Below are positions 18,913-28,382 of a DNA stretch of 64,000 nucleotides, in pieces. A program made the translations under genes and the position numbers. The notes below the pieces were generated by a model. The model made no database searches. It worked only from the letters and a program-made list of their open reading frames with translations, and had not been told where the DNA came from. Numbering within the stretch: position 1 is the first letter of the stretch; every line of letters starts with the position of its first letter. Source of the stretch: Actinomycetota bacterium (GTDB taxonomy: Bacteria > Actinomycetota > Acidimicrobiia > Acidimicrobiales > JAJPHD01); contig JAJPHD010000026.1 in NCBI GenBank assembly GCA_021325455.1, positions 1 to 64,000 of the forward strand, written 5' to 3'.

Positions 18913-21660
18913 CTACGCAGATCTCCCCCGGGGGGAGACGTCACCCGCAACCGGGAGCCGCTCAGCAGGCACCGGTGGCAAGTGGGCGGGTGCCCCCAGG
19001 GCCCGCAGGACGATGGTGAACCGGGAGCCCACCCCGGGGCGCGACTGCCAGGTCAACCGCCCGCCGTGGGCTGCCGTGACCCGCTCCACCAGGGCCAGGC
19101 CCAGCCCCAGGCCCCCGTAGCGCCGGGTGTCGGACGAGTCGCCCTGGCGGAAGCGGGAGAAGGCCCTCTCCCCCTCATCGGCGGTCATGCCCTTCCCCCT
19201 GTCGCTCACCGAGAGCTCCACGGTGCGGGGGCGCTCACCTGCCTCGGCTCGCACGCTCACACGGCTGCCGGCGGGCGAGAACTTGACGGCGTTGTCCACC
19301 AGCTCGTCCAGGGCCATCCCGAGCAGCCGCCGATCGCCCTCGACCAGCGGCAACCCATGAGCCACCCGGCAGCTGAGGACGTGGGAGCCCTCCAGGCGGT
19401 GTGACCACCTGCTCACGACATCCTGCACCAGCTGCCCCGGCTCCAGGCGCTCCCGGCGAAGGGGCGGCTCCCCCACTCCCGACGCGGCGAAGAACTCCAG
19501 CAGCTCGACCGTGCGCAGCAGGCGGCGGGACTGCTCCTGGATCTCCTCCCGCCACCCTCTCGCCCGGTCCGGGCCGGCATCGGCCCGGCCCAGCAGGTCG
19601 GCGAAGCCCATGATCCCGGTGAGGGGGGTGCGCAGCTCGTGGCCGACCCGGGAGAGGAACTCGGCCTGCATCTGCTCGGCCGCCCGCTCCTGGCGGAGGT
19701 CCCTCAGGAGATAGACGCCTCCGGCCAGGTGCCTGTCATCTTCCCTCACTGCCCCCGCCGAGATGGCCACGGGCACCCGCTCCCCCTTCCCCGGTGCCAG
19801 CCAGCCCAGGCCAGCCCAGCGCTGGGTGGGAGGCCGGCGCAGCCGTCCTGAGAGGCTGGACCCAGCGTCGTCCTCGAGGGCCACCACCTGGTCCACGGGT
19901 TGGCCCACGGCTGCCGAGGCACTGATACCGAGGAGCTCCTCGGCGGCCTGGTTGCAGGCCGTGACACGGCCCTCCCGGTCCACCGCCACCAGGGCCTCCC
20001 CCATGCCGGCCACCACCGCTTCCAGGCGGTCGCGCAGACGGGCCTCCTCCTCTGCCACGCGGCGCAGGGCCGCCTCCTTCTGCTCGACGGACCCCGCCAT
20101 GGTGTCGAAGGCCGAGCCCAGCACACCCACCTCATCGGCGCCGCCGAGGCCGGCCCTGGCCCCGCTCTCGCCCCTGCGAATGGCCTCGGCCGCCGCCGTG
20201 AGCCGGCGCAGGCGGCTCCCCACCCGGTCACCCACGGCCGCTGCCATCAGCAGGGCGAGGAGGGTCCCGCCCAGGGCGATGAGGAAGAGGGTCCGGGACA
20301 CCTGGTCGCGGGCCTGGTCCACCGCCGTCGTCGTGGCGCTGGCCACCAACACCGCTGCGGGGTGTCCGCCGGCCCCCGGGACGAGCTGCACGGCCCAGAA
20401 GCGCCCGCCGGTCTCGATGTTGGCCGTCAGCCCCGAGGCGAGGGCCCTTCCGGCCACCGCCCGTACGCCGGCGGGGTTGAGGGCAGGGCTGGACGCCACC
20501 GCGCCCCTTCCCGCCACCAGGGCCAGGCTCACGGTCGGGTCCAGCTGGCGCTGCTGACCCAGGAACCCCTCCCCCAGTGGGTAGGCAACCACCGCCACGC
20601 CCACCAGCCGGGTGGGTGAGGCGGGAGCCGACCCCAGCCTCACCACGTCCGGGGCGGCGGCCAGCGCCACCACCCGCCCCGAGACCACGACCAGCGAGGC
20701 CGTCGAGCGCTTCGCTCGTACCGCCTTGGCCACCGGCGCCAGATGGGCCAACCCGAGAACACGACCGCTCAGGGGCCCCAGGTGGGGGGAGTGAGCCACG
20801 ACGACCGGTGCCGGCGAACCGGGCTGGCGGCCGACCCAGAGGGCCACGGCACCAGGTAGGTAGCGGGAGGCCGCCCCCCCCAGGTAGGCCCGCACGCAGG
20901 CCTCCGAGGTGGGTTGGCACCCCGGCGTACTGTCCAGATGGGCCTGCACCAGGCGGGCCAGCAGGAGAGCCTCCGGGGGAAGCGAGCTGTAGGCGACGTG
21001 CTCGATCTGGGCCACCCCGGCCGAGGCCCGGCTGTCCAGGCGGCGGAGGGCGTCAGATCGCAAGGTGGACGACAGGACCGCCGAAAGAGCCACCGAGAGC
21101 ACCAGCACCAGGGCGAGGAGGGTCCCTCCCGCGGTGGCGGCCATGGTGGCTGCCACCGAGAACCGGCTGGCCAGGGCCAGGCCCAGGCCCAGGAACAGCG
21201 CGCCCGCCCCGAGCAGCCCCGGGCCGGCCAGCACGGCAGGCCCCGGCCCCGCACCGGGCGCCGCCCCCCCGGGCGCCACCAAGAGGGCCCACTCGGCGAT
21301 GGCAGCCCCTTGGAGGACAATGCCCACCCAGAGGAAGTACCACCATCCCCGGGGCCCGCCGCCTCGATCGTTGCCGGGGAAGGCACAGGCCAGCACCGAC
21401 CCGAGCAGGAGGAGGGCCAGCCCCCCGGCCCCGAGCCCCAGCACCCAGGGGGCGGTGAAGCTCGGGACCAGGAGCGAGCCGTGCAGGAAGGCAGCCGCCG
21501 CCACCCCACCAAATCCCAGGGCCAGGGCCGCCGACTGGCCCTGGCGCCACCCCAGGGCGTCGGTCCGCAACAGCACCAGGGCGAAGCCGGCCGCGGCCAC
21601 CAGGAACGAGGCCAGCTCCACGGCGAATACCAGCTCGACGGGCGGTGCCCCGGGGGACAA
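18913..21660 (-). CDS. Large membrane sensor histidine kinase (multi-TM, extracytoplasmic sensor, HAMP, PAS, HisKA, HATPase_c)
   Basis: EFLSRVGHELRTPLTGIMGFADLL HisKA; SRFRQGDSSDTRRYGGLGLGLALVERVTAAHGG HATPase; PAS-like VAGMGEALVAVDREGRVTACNQAAEELLG. Confidence 0.92.
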   Translation of the reverse strand: MSPGAPPVELVFAVELASFLVAAAGFALVLLRTDALGWRQGQSAALALGFGGVAAAAFLHGSLLVPSFTAPWVLGLGAGGLALLLLGSVLACAFPGNDRGGGPRGWWYFLWVGIVLQGAAIAEWALLVAPGGAAPGAGPGPAVLAGPGLLGAGALFLGLGLALASRFSVAATMAATAGGTLLALVLVLSVALSAVLSSTLRSDALRRLDSRASAGVAQIEHVAYSSLPPEALLLARLVQAHLDSTPGCQPTSEACVRAYLGGAASRYLPGAVALWVGRQPGSPAPVVVAHSPHLGPLSGRVLGLAHLAPVAKAVRAKRSTASLVVVSGRVVALAAAPDVVRLGSAPASPTRLVGVAVVAYPLGEGFLGQQRQLDPTVSLALVAGRGAVASSPALNPAGVRAVAGRALASGLTANIETGGRFWAVQLVPGAGGHPAAVLVASATTTAVDQARDQVSRTLFLIALGGTLLALLMAAAVGDRVGSRLRRLTAAAEAIRRGESGARAGLGGADEVGVLGSAFDTMAGSVEQKEAALRRVAEEEARLRDRLEAVVAGMGEALVAVDREGRVTACNQAAEELLGISASAAVGQPVDQVVALEDDAGSSLSGRLRRPPTQRWAGLGWLAPGKGERVPVAISAGAVREDDRHLAGGVYLLRDLRQERAAEQMQAEFLSRVGHELRTPLTGIMGFADLLGRADAGPDRARGWREEIQEQSRRLLRTVELLEFFAASGVGEPPLRRERLEPGQLVQDVVSRWSHRLEGSHVLSCRVAHGLPLVEGDRRLLGMALDELVDNAVKFSPAGSRVSVRAEAGERPRTVELSVSDRGKGMTADEGERAFSRFRQGDSSDTRRYGGLGLGLALVERVTAAHGGRLTWQSRPGVGSRFTIVLRALGAPAHLPPVPAERLPVAGDVSPRGRSA

Positions 21661-21688
21661 CGATCCTCCCGAGATCAGGTCGGCCCCA

Positions 21689-22776
21689 TCACCGGCGGGA
21701 GCCCAGTGCAGGATGGCGGGGTGCCCTGCCTCCCAGCCGGCGGAGGGCGGCGATGGCCTGGTTCAGCGTCGAGACCGGGATCACCCGCAGGTGGGGACCG
21801 GCCTTGGACAGGGCATCGTGGTAGTTGCCCTTGGGGACCAGGAAGACGGTGGCACCGGCCCGCTGGACGGCGACGGTCTTCTGCGGAACTCCTCCCACCA
21901 GTCCCACCCGGCCGTGCAGGTCTATGGTCCCCGTAGCGGCCACCCTGTGCCCACCGGTCAGGTGCCCTCCGGTCAGCTGGTTGATGATCCCCAGGGTGAA
22001 GGCCAGCCCCGCCGAGGGTCCCCCGATGCCGTCGGAGTTGATGTCAACCCGGATTGGCAGGGCGAACCACGGCCCGGTCTGTATGCCCACTCCGATGAAG
22101 GCCTCGGAGCGGTGGCCGGGGCGGTGGCCGAGCACGACCAGGGCTCGGCGGTGCACCCCGTCCACGGTCTGGAACGAGATGCTCACCCGCTCCCCGGGAC
22201 GCTCGCCCTTGAGGGCCCGGGCCACCGCCTTGGTGGAGGTGGTGGCCCGCCCGCCGATGGCGGTTATGGCATCACCCAGCCCCAGCCCCTTGATCCGCGC
22301 CGCTGGCGAGTGGGGCAGGATCTGGAGCACCAGGGCGCCCTGGTGCTCCGGGACGTGGTAGCCGAGGTAGCGAAGGGCCTCCACCCTGGCCTCCTCGCTG
22401 GAGAACACCATCTCGAGGGCCTGCTCCTGGGCGATCTTGGCCGGCTTGGTGACCGGCCCGAAGAGAGCCTTGGCGGGGTAGATGGCGTCGTTCGAGTTGA
22501 GGGCATAGAGCGGCCACTGGAGGGCGCTGACCCGGTTCAGGTAGACATCGGTGAGGTAGATGTCCCGGCGGCGGGGCGACCGGGACGAGGGGATCGTGAT
22601 GAGGGGCCCGACGGGCTGGGCCAGCCCCGGAGAAAGGACGTAGTCGTCCAGCTGGATGGAGTTGGCCACGAACCCGGCGACCACCAGGGCCACCACCAGC
22701 ACGGCGACCGCGACCGCCCAGCGGCGCCGTCGGCGCCGCTGGCTGGCGGAGGGTGGTGTACCTGGTTGTACCATGT
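21689..22776 (-). CDS. PDZ domain, Lon-like (S16) protease, YlbL type
   Basis: Single N-terminal TM, PDZ (HVPEHQGALVLQILPHSPAARIKGLGLGDAI), S16 catalytic motif INSDGIGGPSAGLAFTLGIINQL...; start MVQPGTPPSASQRRRRR probable. Confidence 0.85.
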
Positions 22777-22905
22777 GTCGAATAGTGCGCACGCCGGTCA
22801 GGGAGCCCTTCGCGCTGACCGCCTTCTCGAGGTCCTGCGACCACTGGCGGTCCCCCCAGCCTGCCATGTCGCCACGCCCCATCCACGCCAGCAGGAGCGA
22901 GGAGC

Positions 22906-23539
22906 GGTGACCCACCCCTTCGACCAGGACCACCCCGAGGAGCCGCTGGGAGCCGGCACGCCCCCCGCCTCGAACGGGGACCGGCCCCTTTCCAGCACCA
23001 ACGGTGATGGTGAGGCTCCCTCAGGCGACGCAGAGGCGACACCTCTGACCAGCCACGGCCGTCGCCAAGCGGTGGCCCGGGCCTTCCTGCCGGTCCCATC
23101 GCTGGACCGCCGCAGCGTGCTTGCTCCCCCCACCTTCCCCACCTTGGTGCCGCCGGCCGCCGCTGCCCCCATTCCCGCCCGCTTGGCGGTCCGCACCACC
23201 TTCCTGGCCGACCCGTCGCCGGGTGCCGCTGGCGCCCCTGCGCCAGCAGGTGGTCCAAGCCCCCGCGCCACCCTCCCCCCGTCATCGCCCCCTACGGCCC
23301 GGGTCGCCCCGACCCGCCCGGGGGCGGCGTCAGTCCCGGCGTCCACCCTGGTCCCCACCGGCAGCTCCCCGAGTGGCCGCCGCTCCCGCCCCAGCCCCCG
23401 GCTGCACCCCATATGGCACCGGATCGGCTCGGCGGTCGGATTGCTGGTGCTCACGGTCCTGGTGGGGGCGGCAGCAGCAGCAGGAGTGCTGGCGGTGATC
23501 TACGCCCTGCTCCATGCCCTCATCCATCACGGAGGCTAG
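22906..23539 (+). CDS. Hypothetical proline/alanine-rich protein with C-terminal TM helix
   Basis: GTG start preceded by GAGGAGCG; C-term HRIGSAVGLLVLTVLVGAAAAAGVLAVIYALLHALIHHGG; divergent from the PDZ protease. Frame is part of the long track ORF 21065..23539 (its 5' portion is antisense to the protease and kinase). Confidence 0.5.
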
Positions 23540-24296
23540 GCAGATCGCCGGCGGGCAACTGCGCCGGCGGGAGATGGCCATCGCCGGGCACCGGGGTGAC
23601 CGGGCCAGGGCCCGGGCCGGGCTGCAAGATCCCCACGCTGACGTGCGGGCCACCGCCCTGGGGGCCCTGGGCCGGATGGGAGCCCTCGGGGAGCGCGACC
23701 TGGAAAGGGGTCTGGCCGACCCTGACCCGGGAGTGAGGCGCCGGTCGGCCACCCTGGCCGCCAAGGCCCCGGGTGCCCGCCCGGAACCGCTCCTGGAGGC
23801 CCTCGCCGACCCGGAGCCCGGCGTGGCGGAGGCCGCGGCGTGGGCTCTCGGAGAGCTCCGGGAGACCCGAGCCCTTTCAGAGCTTTCTCTCATGGCCACC
23901 AGCCACCCTGACCCCCTGTGCCGGGAAGCGGCCGTCGCCGCACTGGGTTGCATCGGGCACCCGGCGGGCCTCGAGGCCATCCTGACCACCCTTTCCGACC
24001 GCCCTCCGGTCCGTAGGCGGGCCGTGCTGGCCCTGGCGCCCTTCGATGGCCCCGAGGTGGAGGGGGCCCTCCGCCGGGCGCTCGAGGACCGGGACTGGCA
24101 GGTCCGCCAGGCAGCGGAGGACCTCATGGGGGCGGAGGACCTCAGCGGGGCGGAAGCCCCGCCCTTTGCGGACGAGCCCGGGGCCAAGGACCTCAGCGCA
24201 CCGGACCCCTCAGCATCTCCCTCACTTCCTCGAAGGACTCGAGGCAGCGGGCCGCCCCCAGCACCACGCACTCCAGGGGGGCGTCCACCACCTTGA
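23514..24296 (+). CDS. HEAT-repeat protein
   Basis: Repeated helical units (ADPDPGVRRRSATLAAKAPG, ADPEPGVAEAAAWALGELRE, SHPDPLCREAAVAALGCIG, SDRPPVRRRAVLALAPF); start could be internal ATG at 23575. Confidence 0.75.
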   Translation: MPSSITEARQIAGGQLRRREMAIAGHRGDRARARAGLQDPHADVRATALGALGRMGALGERDLERGLADPDPGVRRRSATLAAKAPGARPEPLLEALADPEPGVAEAAAWALGELRETRALSELSLMATSHPDPLCREAAVAALGCIGHPAGLEAILTTLSDRPPVRRRAVLALAPFDGPEVEGALRRALEDRDWQVRQAAEDLMGAEDLSGAEAPPFADEPGAKDLSAPDPSASPSLPRRTRGSGPPPAPRTPGGRPPP

Positions 24297-25197
24297 CCGG
24301 GAGCGAGGTCTCCTCCGATAGGCGCCGGTCCATACCCTTGAGCAGCGAACCGCCCCCCGCCAGGTGGATGCCCTGGACTATCAGGTCCTGGGCCAGCTCG
24401 GGAGGAGCCTGACCCAGGCAGCTCACGACGGAGTCCACGATGGCCCCCACCGGCTCGGCCATGGCCTCCCTGATCTCGGCGGGGGAAAGGATGACGGTCT
24501 TGGGCAGGCCTGACATGAGCTCCCGGCCCCTCACCTCGGCCTTGATGTCGTCGTCCACCGGGTAGGCCGAGCCGATGGCGAGCTTGATCTCCTCGGCCGT
24601 GCGTTCCCCGATGGCTATGCCGTACTCCCGCCGCACGTAGGTCTGGATGGCGGCGTCCAGGTCGAAGCTGCCGACGCGGATGGCCTGGCTGGCCACCACG
24701 GACCCCAGGGCGATGACCGCCGTCTCCGCCGTGCCCCCTCCTATGTCCACGATCATGTTGCCCACCGCCTGGTTGATAGGCAGCCCAGCCCCCAGGGCCG
24801 CCGCCAAGGGCTGGTCGATGAGGTAGGCCGCGGTGGTGCCAGCCCGCTTGGCCGCCTCCTCCATCGCCCGCCTCTCCACCTCGGTTATGGCCGAGGGCAC
24901 GCAGATCACCACCCGGGGGCGGTACAACCGGGACACGCCGGCCCGCTGGAGGAGCAGGCGGATCATGCGCTGAGTGATGTCGAAGTCCGTTATGGCCCCC
25001 TGGCGGAGGGGCCTCACGGCAACTATGTAGCCCGGAGTCCGCCCGATCATCCTCCAGGCATCCTGGCCCATGGCCAGGACCTCCTGGGTCTGGGAGTTGA
25101 GGGCGATGACGGTGGGCTCATTGAGGACGATGCCCCGCCGGCGGGTGTAGACGAGGGTGTTGGCGGTCCCGATGTCGATGGCGAGGTCCCTAGCCAG
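24193..25197 (-). CDS. mreB: MreB-like rod-shape determining actin homolog; apparent CTG start codon
   Basis: Continuous frame (L/M)ARDLAIDIGTANTLVYTRRRGIVLNEPTVIALNSQTQEVLAMGQDAWRMIGRTPGYI... extends 42 codons upstream of the track ATG (25071); AAGGAGG sits 6 nt before CTG at 25195-25197. Confidence 0.9.
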   Translation of the reverse strand: MARDLAIDIGTANTLVYTRRRGIVLNEPTVIALNSQTQEVLAMGQDAWRMIGRTPGYIVAVRPLRQGAITDFDITQRMIRLLLQRAGVSRLYRPRVVICVPSAITEVERRAMEEAAKRAGTTAAYLIDQPLAAALGAGLPINQAVGNMIVDIGGGTAETAVIALGSVVASQAIRVGSFDLDAAIQTYVRREYGIAIGERTAEEIKLAIGSAYPVDDDIKAEVRGRELMSGLPKTVILSPAEIREAMAEPVGAIVDSVVSCLGQAPPELAQDLIVQGIHLAGGGSLLKGMDRRLSEETSLPVKVVDAPLECVVLGAARCLESFEEVREMLRGPVR

Positions 25198-25693
25198 CGG
25201 GCTCCTCCTTCGGCTCTGCCGGTGGTGGGAGACCCCCCACCATCGCCACGGGTTGGGCCCCTGTCCCCCAACCGGTCCCCTCGTCCCAGGTCTCCTTCTT
25301 CCAGATGGGGACGGTGGCCTTCAGGGTGTCGATGCAGTAGCGGGCCGCCTCGAAGGCGCTCGCCCGGTGAGGGGCCGAGGCCACCACGACCACGGAGGGC
25401 TCTCCGACCTCGAGCAGCCCCACCCGGTGCAACAGGGCCAGGCGGCCCAGCTCGGGCCAGCGCCGGCGGGCCGCCTCGGCCACCTTCTGCAGGCGGGGCA
25501 CGGCCTGCTCCAGGTAGGCCTCGTACTCGAGGCTCACCACCCCTGCCCGCCCCTCGGCGTGGTCACGCACCGTGCCCACGAAAGTGACCACGGCTCCGCA
25601 GGAGGGCAGGCAAGCCCACGTCGTGGCCGACGCGACGGGCAACGCAGCCTCGGTGATCTCCACCCAGTCGTCTGCCGCCGGAGCGGTGCCCAC
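25190..25693 (-). CDS. moaE: Molybdopterin synthase catalytic subunit MoaE
   Basis: GAVVTFVGTVRDHAEGRAGVVSLEYEAYLEQA, LLHRVGLLEVGEPSVVVVASAPHRASAFEAARYCIDTLKATVPIWKKE; start approximated at GTG 25693. Confidence 0.93.
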   Translation of the reverse strand: MGTAPAADDWVEITEAALPVASATTWACLPSCGAVVTFVGTVRDHAEGRAGVVSLEYEAYLEQAVPRLQKVAEAARRRWPELGRLALLHRVGLLEVGEPSVVVVASAPHRASAFEAARYCIDTLKATVPIWKKETWDEGTGWGTGAQPVAMVGGLPPPAEPKEEPAG

Positions 25694-25774
25694 GCCAGCA
25701 TGGTAGTGAGCGCCGGGCAAAGTGGGACCCCGGGGCGCGACCAGCCCGCAGGAGCGCGGCCGTAATCTCAGGGG

Positions 25775-27013
25775 GTGGTAGCGGGCGAGGGACCGGAGTT
25801 CGACGACCCCGGCGACGAGGCCGGTGGCCCTCCCCCCGACCCCGACGACCGCCTCTGGCGCCATCCTTCCGAGATAGCCAAGGCGTGGGCTGGAGGCACC
25901 AGGCACCGGCCGGCCCCGCGGGGACCCGGCCTGCAACTGGGCCGCCTGGCCGGCGTGGCACTTGTTGCCGCAGTGGCCGGGGCCCTGCTCTCGGCGGCCA
26001 TCCTCTACGCCATGGACCGGGGGCCGCTGACGACAGCCACGACCGGGTCCCAGGCCCCGTTGGCCGACCCGCCTCCGGGGTCGGCCCAGGCCCAGGGGGC
26101 GCCCCCTGCCGTCCAGGTGGGTCGGGCCGTCAAGTCCGGCCTGAGCCAGGACCTACGCGGCGTGGTCGCTATCGACGTCACCGCCGCGGTGGGGGACCGG
26201 CGGGGCACAGGGTTCGTGTACCAGGCCAACGGGATGATCCTCACCTCGGCCCGGCTGGTCTCGGGAGCGACAACCATCACCGTGACCGGCCAGGGAGGGG
26301 CCGAGTGGAGCGCCACCGTCCTCGGGTCGGACCCCAGCACCGACCTGGCCATGATCCAGGTCCCCGCCAAGGGCCTGCATGCCCTGCCCATAGCCGCCTC
26401 GGACCCGCCCAGGGCGGGGGACCTGCTCGTGTCGGTGGCGGTCGGCGGCCAGGACGACACCCCGGCCCGCGTCTCCGTCGTGCAGGTGAAGGGGGTGGGA
26501 CAGCGGGTCACCCTGGACCACCGCCCCTTCTCGGACGCCATGGAGACCGACTCACCTCCGCCCGATCCCCTCGGAGGTGTGCTCCTGGACGGCGACGGGG
26601 AGGTGGTGGGCCTGATCCAGGCTGCCCTTCCCTCCGGTGACTCACGCTCGATGGCGGTGGCCACCCCGGCCGAGGACTTGCAGCTGGCCGCCACCCAGCT
26701 GGCGGCGGGCGGCCCCCTCGTCCACGGCTGGCTGGGAGTGAGCGGCACCAACCTCAGCCCTGGGCGAGCCCGTGCCCTGGGCATCCGGGGGGGCGCCCTC
26801 ATAACGAAGGTCGTGCCGGACAGCCCCGCGGCCCAAGCCGGGTTGGTGGTTGGCGACGTGATCACCAAGGTGGACCACCACCCCGTCACCTCCATGACGG
26901 CCCTGTCCGAGGCCGTCGCCCTCCTCAGGCCGGGCACTGTCGTCCCGGTCGAGGTGGACCACCGGCACCATCGCCTGACCGTGAAGGTGACGTTGGCCGG
27001 CCAGCCCAGCTGA
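25775..27013 (+). CDS. Trypsin-like serine protease with PDZ domain (HtrA/DegP family)
   Basis: N-terminal cytosolic segment with TM (LAGVALVAAVAGALLSAAILYAM), protease-like core, C-terminal PDZ (GALITKVVPDSPAAQAGLVVGDVITKVDHHPV). A canonical catalytic GNSGG is not obvious (segment reads ...SPPPDPLGGVLLDGDGEVVG). Confidence 0.8.
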   Translation: MVAGEGPEFDDPGDEAGGPPPDPDDRLWRHPSEIAKAWAGGTRHRPAPRGPGLQLGRLAGVALVAAVAGALLSAAILYAMDRGPLTTATTGSQAPLADPPPGSAQAQGAPPAVQVGRAVKSGLSQDLRGVVAIDVTAAVGDRRGTGFVYQANGMILTSARLVSGATTITVTGQGGAEWSATVLGSDPSTDLAMIQVPAKGLHALPIAASDPPRAGDLLVSVAVGGQDDTPARVSVVQVKGVGQRVTLDHRPFSDAMETDSPPPDPLGGVLLDGDGEVVGLIQAALPSGDSRSMAVATPAEDLQLAATQLAAGGPLVHGWLGVSGTNLSPGRARALGIRGGALITKVVPDSPAAQAGLVVGDVITKVDHHPVTSMTALSEAVALLRPGTVVPVEVDHRHHRLTVKVTLAGQPS

Positions 27014-27050
27014 GCACGCTCGGTTGACAGGCGCCCCCTACGATGGGCCC

Positions 27051-28379
27051 GTGAGCTCTTCGTCACCGTTCGGGGGTAGCAATCCCTTTGAGCACCTGCT
27101 GGGTGACCTGATCAAGCTCATCTCCAACGCCGGGCCTATGCAGTGGGACCTGGCCCGCCAGCTGGCCCACGCCGTGGCCACCGATGGGCAGCCGGAGACC
27201 AACGTGGAGCCGGTGGACCGCATCCGCCTGGAGGAGCTCATCCGGGTGGCGGACCTCCATGTCTCCACTCTCACCGGGTTGCCCACCTCCACCACCGGTC
27301 ATCTCGTCACCGTGCGACCAGTGACTCGCTCCGAGTGGGCCTGGCGGGCCTTGGAGGCCTGGCGGCCGCTCATAGAGTCGCTGGCCACGTCGATCACCCG
27401 TCCCCCCGGGGGCCGGGCCCCTGGAGGGGGTCAGGGCGGCCAGGAGCCCCCGGGCGGGCCCCTCCCCGGCAGCGAGCACCCCACGGCGGGGCCGGCGGGG
27501 CTGGATGAGCAGAAGTGGCCCGGTGAGTTCCTTCCCGAGCCGGGTGAGGCCGGCGACTCGGGAGGCGATGCCGGCCTCATGGGGCTTCTCGGGAACCTCG
27601 GCCAGGCCATAGGCCCGGCCATGTTGGGGCTCCAGGTGGGCTCCGCCATCGGCCACCTGGCCCGCCGGGCCATGGGGCCCTACGTCCTTCCGGTGCCCTG
27701 GCCTCCGGGGGACGAGCTGCTGCTGGTGCCGGCCAACATCTCCTCCTTCACCACGGACTGGAGCCTGCCAGGGGACGAGGTGCGGCTCTGGGTGTGCCTG
27801 AGCGAGCTGACCCACCATGCCGTGATCGGCCGCCCCCACGTCCGCCACCGGCTCAACCAGCTCATCAACGACTACGTGGGGGGGTTCCGTATCGACCCCT
27901 CCGCCCTGGAATCCCGCCTGTCAGGGGTGGACCCGACCGACCCCGCCTCCCTGCAGGCCGCCCTCGGTGACCCCACCGCCCTCCTCGGGGAGCTCCAGAC
28001 ACCCGAGCAGCGCCGCGTGCTGGGCCAGCTGGGAGCGGTGGTGATGGCCCTCGAGGGCTACGTGGACCACGTCATGGACTCGGTGGGCCACCAGCTCATC
28101 GGCTCCTACCCCGCCCTCACCGAGGCTCTCCGCCGGCGCCGGGTCGAGCGTGACGGGGGCGAGCGCATGGTGGAGCAGCTCTTTGGCCTCGAGCTGAGCC
28201 AAGCCCGCTTCGACCGGGGCACGGCCTTCATCCGGGGCGTCGTGGAGCGGGCAGGGGAGGATGCCCTGGCCCGACTGTGGCAGTCAGACGCCACGCTGCC
28301 CACCCCTGCCGAGATCGACGCCCCCGGCCTCTGGCTCGCCCGGATTGAGCTCCTCGACCAGCCCGACCCCGAGGGCTGA
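27051..28379 (+). CDS. DUF2342 / zinc-dependent metalloprotease-like protein (F420-associated family)
   Basis: WVCLSELTHHAVIGRPHVRHRLNQLINDYVGGF and ALLGELQTPEQRRVLGQLGAVVMALEGYVDHVMDSVG motifs; start GTG 27051 (VSSSSPFGGSNPFEHLLGDL). Confidence 0.85.
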   Translation: MSSSSPFGGSNPFEHLLGDLIKLISNAGPMQWDLARQLAHAVATDGQPETNVEPVDRIRLEELIRVADLHVSTLTGLPTSTTGHLVTVRPVTRSEWAWRALEAWRPLIESLATSITRPPGGRAPGGGQGGQEPPGGPLPGSEHPTAGPAGLDEQKWPGEFLPEPGEAGDSGGDAGLMGLLGNLGQAIGPAMLGLQVGSAIGHLARRAMGPYVLPVPWPPGDELLLVPANISSFTTDWSLPGDEVRLWVCLSELTHHAVIGRPHVRHRLNQLINDYVGGFRIDPSALESRLSGVDPTDPASLQAALGDPTALLGELQTPEQRRVLGQLGAVVMALEGYVDHVMDSVGHQLIGSYPALTEALRRRRVERDGGERMVEQLFGLELSQARFDRGTAFIRGVVERAGEDALARLWQSDATLPTPAEIDAPGLWLARIELLDQPDPEG

Positions 28380-28382
28380 GGC

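Noticed and set aside
21065-22890. 5' portion of the 824-aa plus-strand ORF
   Set aside because: Antisense to sensor kinase and PDZ protease; only the 3' part (from GTG 22906) has a plausible RBS and protein features.
25047-25271. 74-aa minus ORF at the start of mreB
   Set aside because: Different frame from the MreB N-terminus; random Ser/Pro-rich composition.
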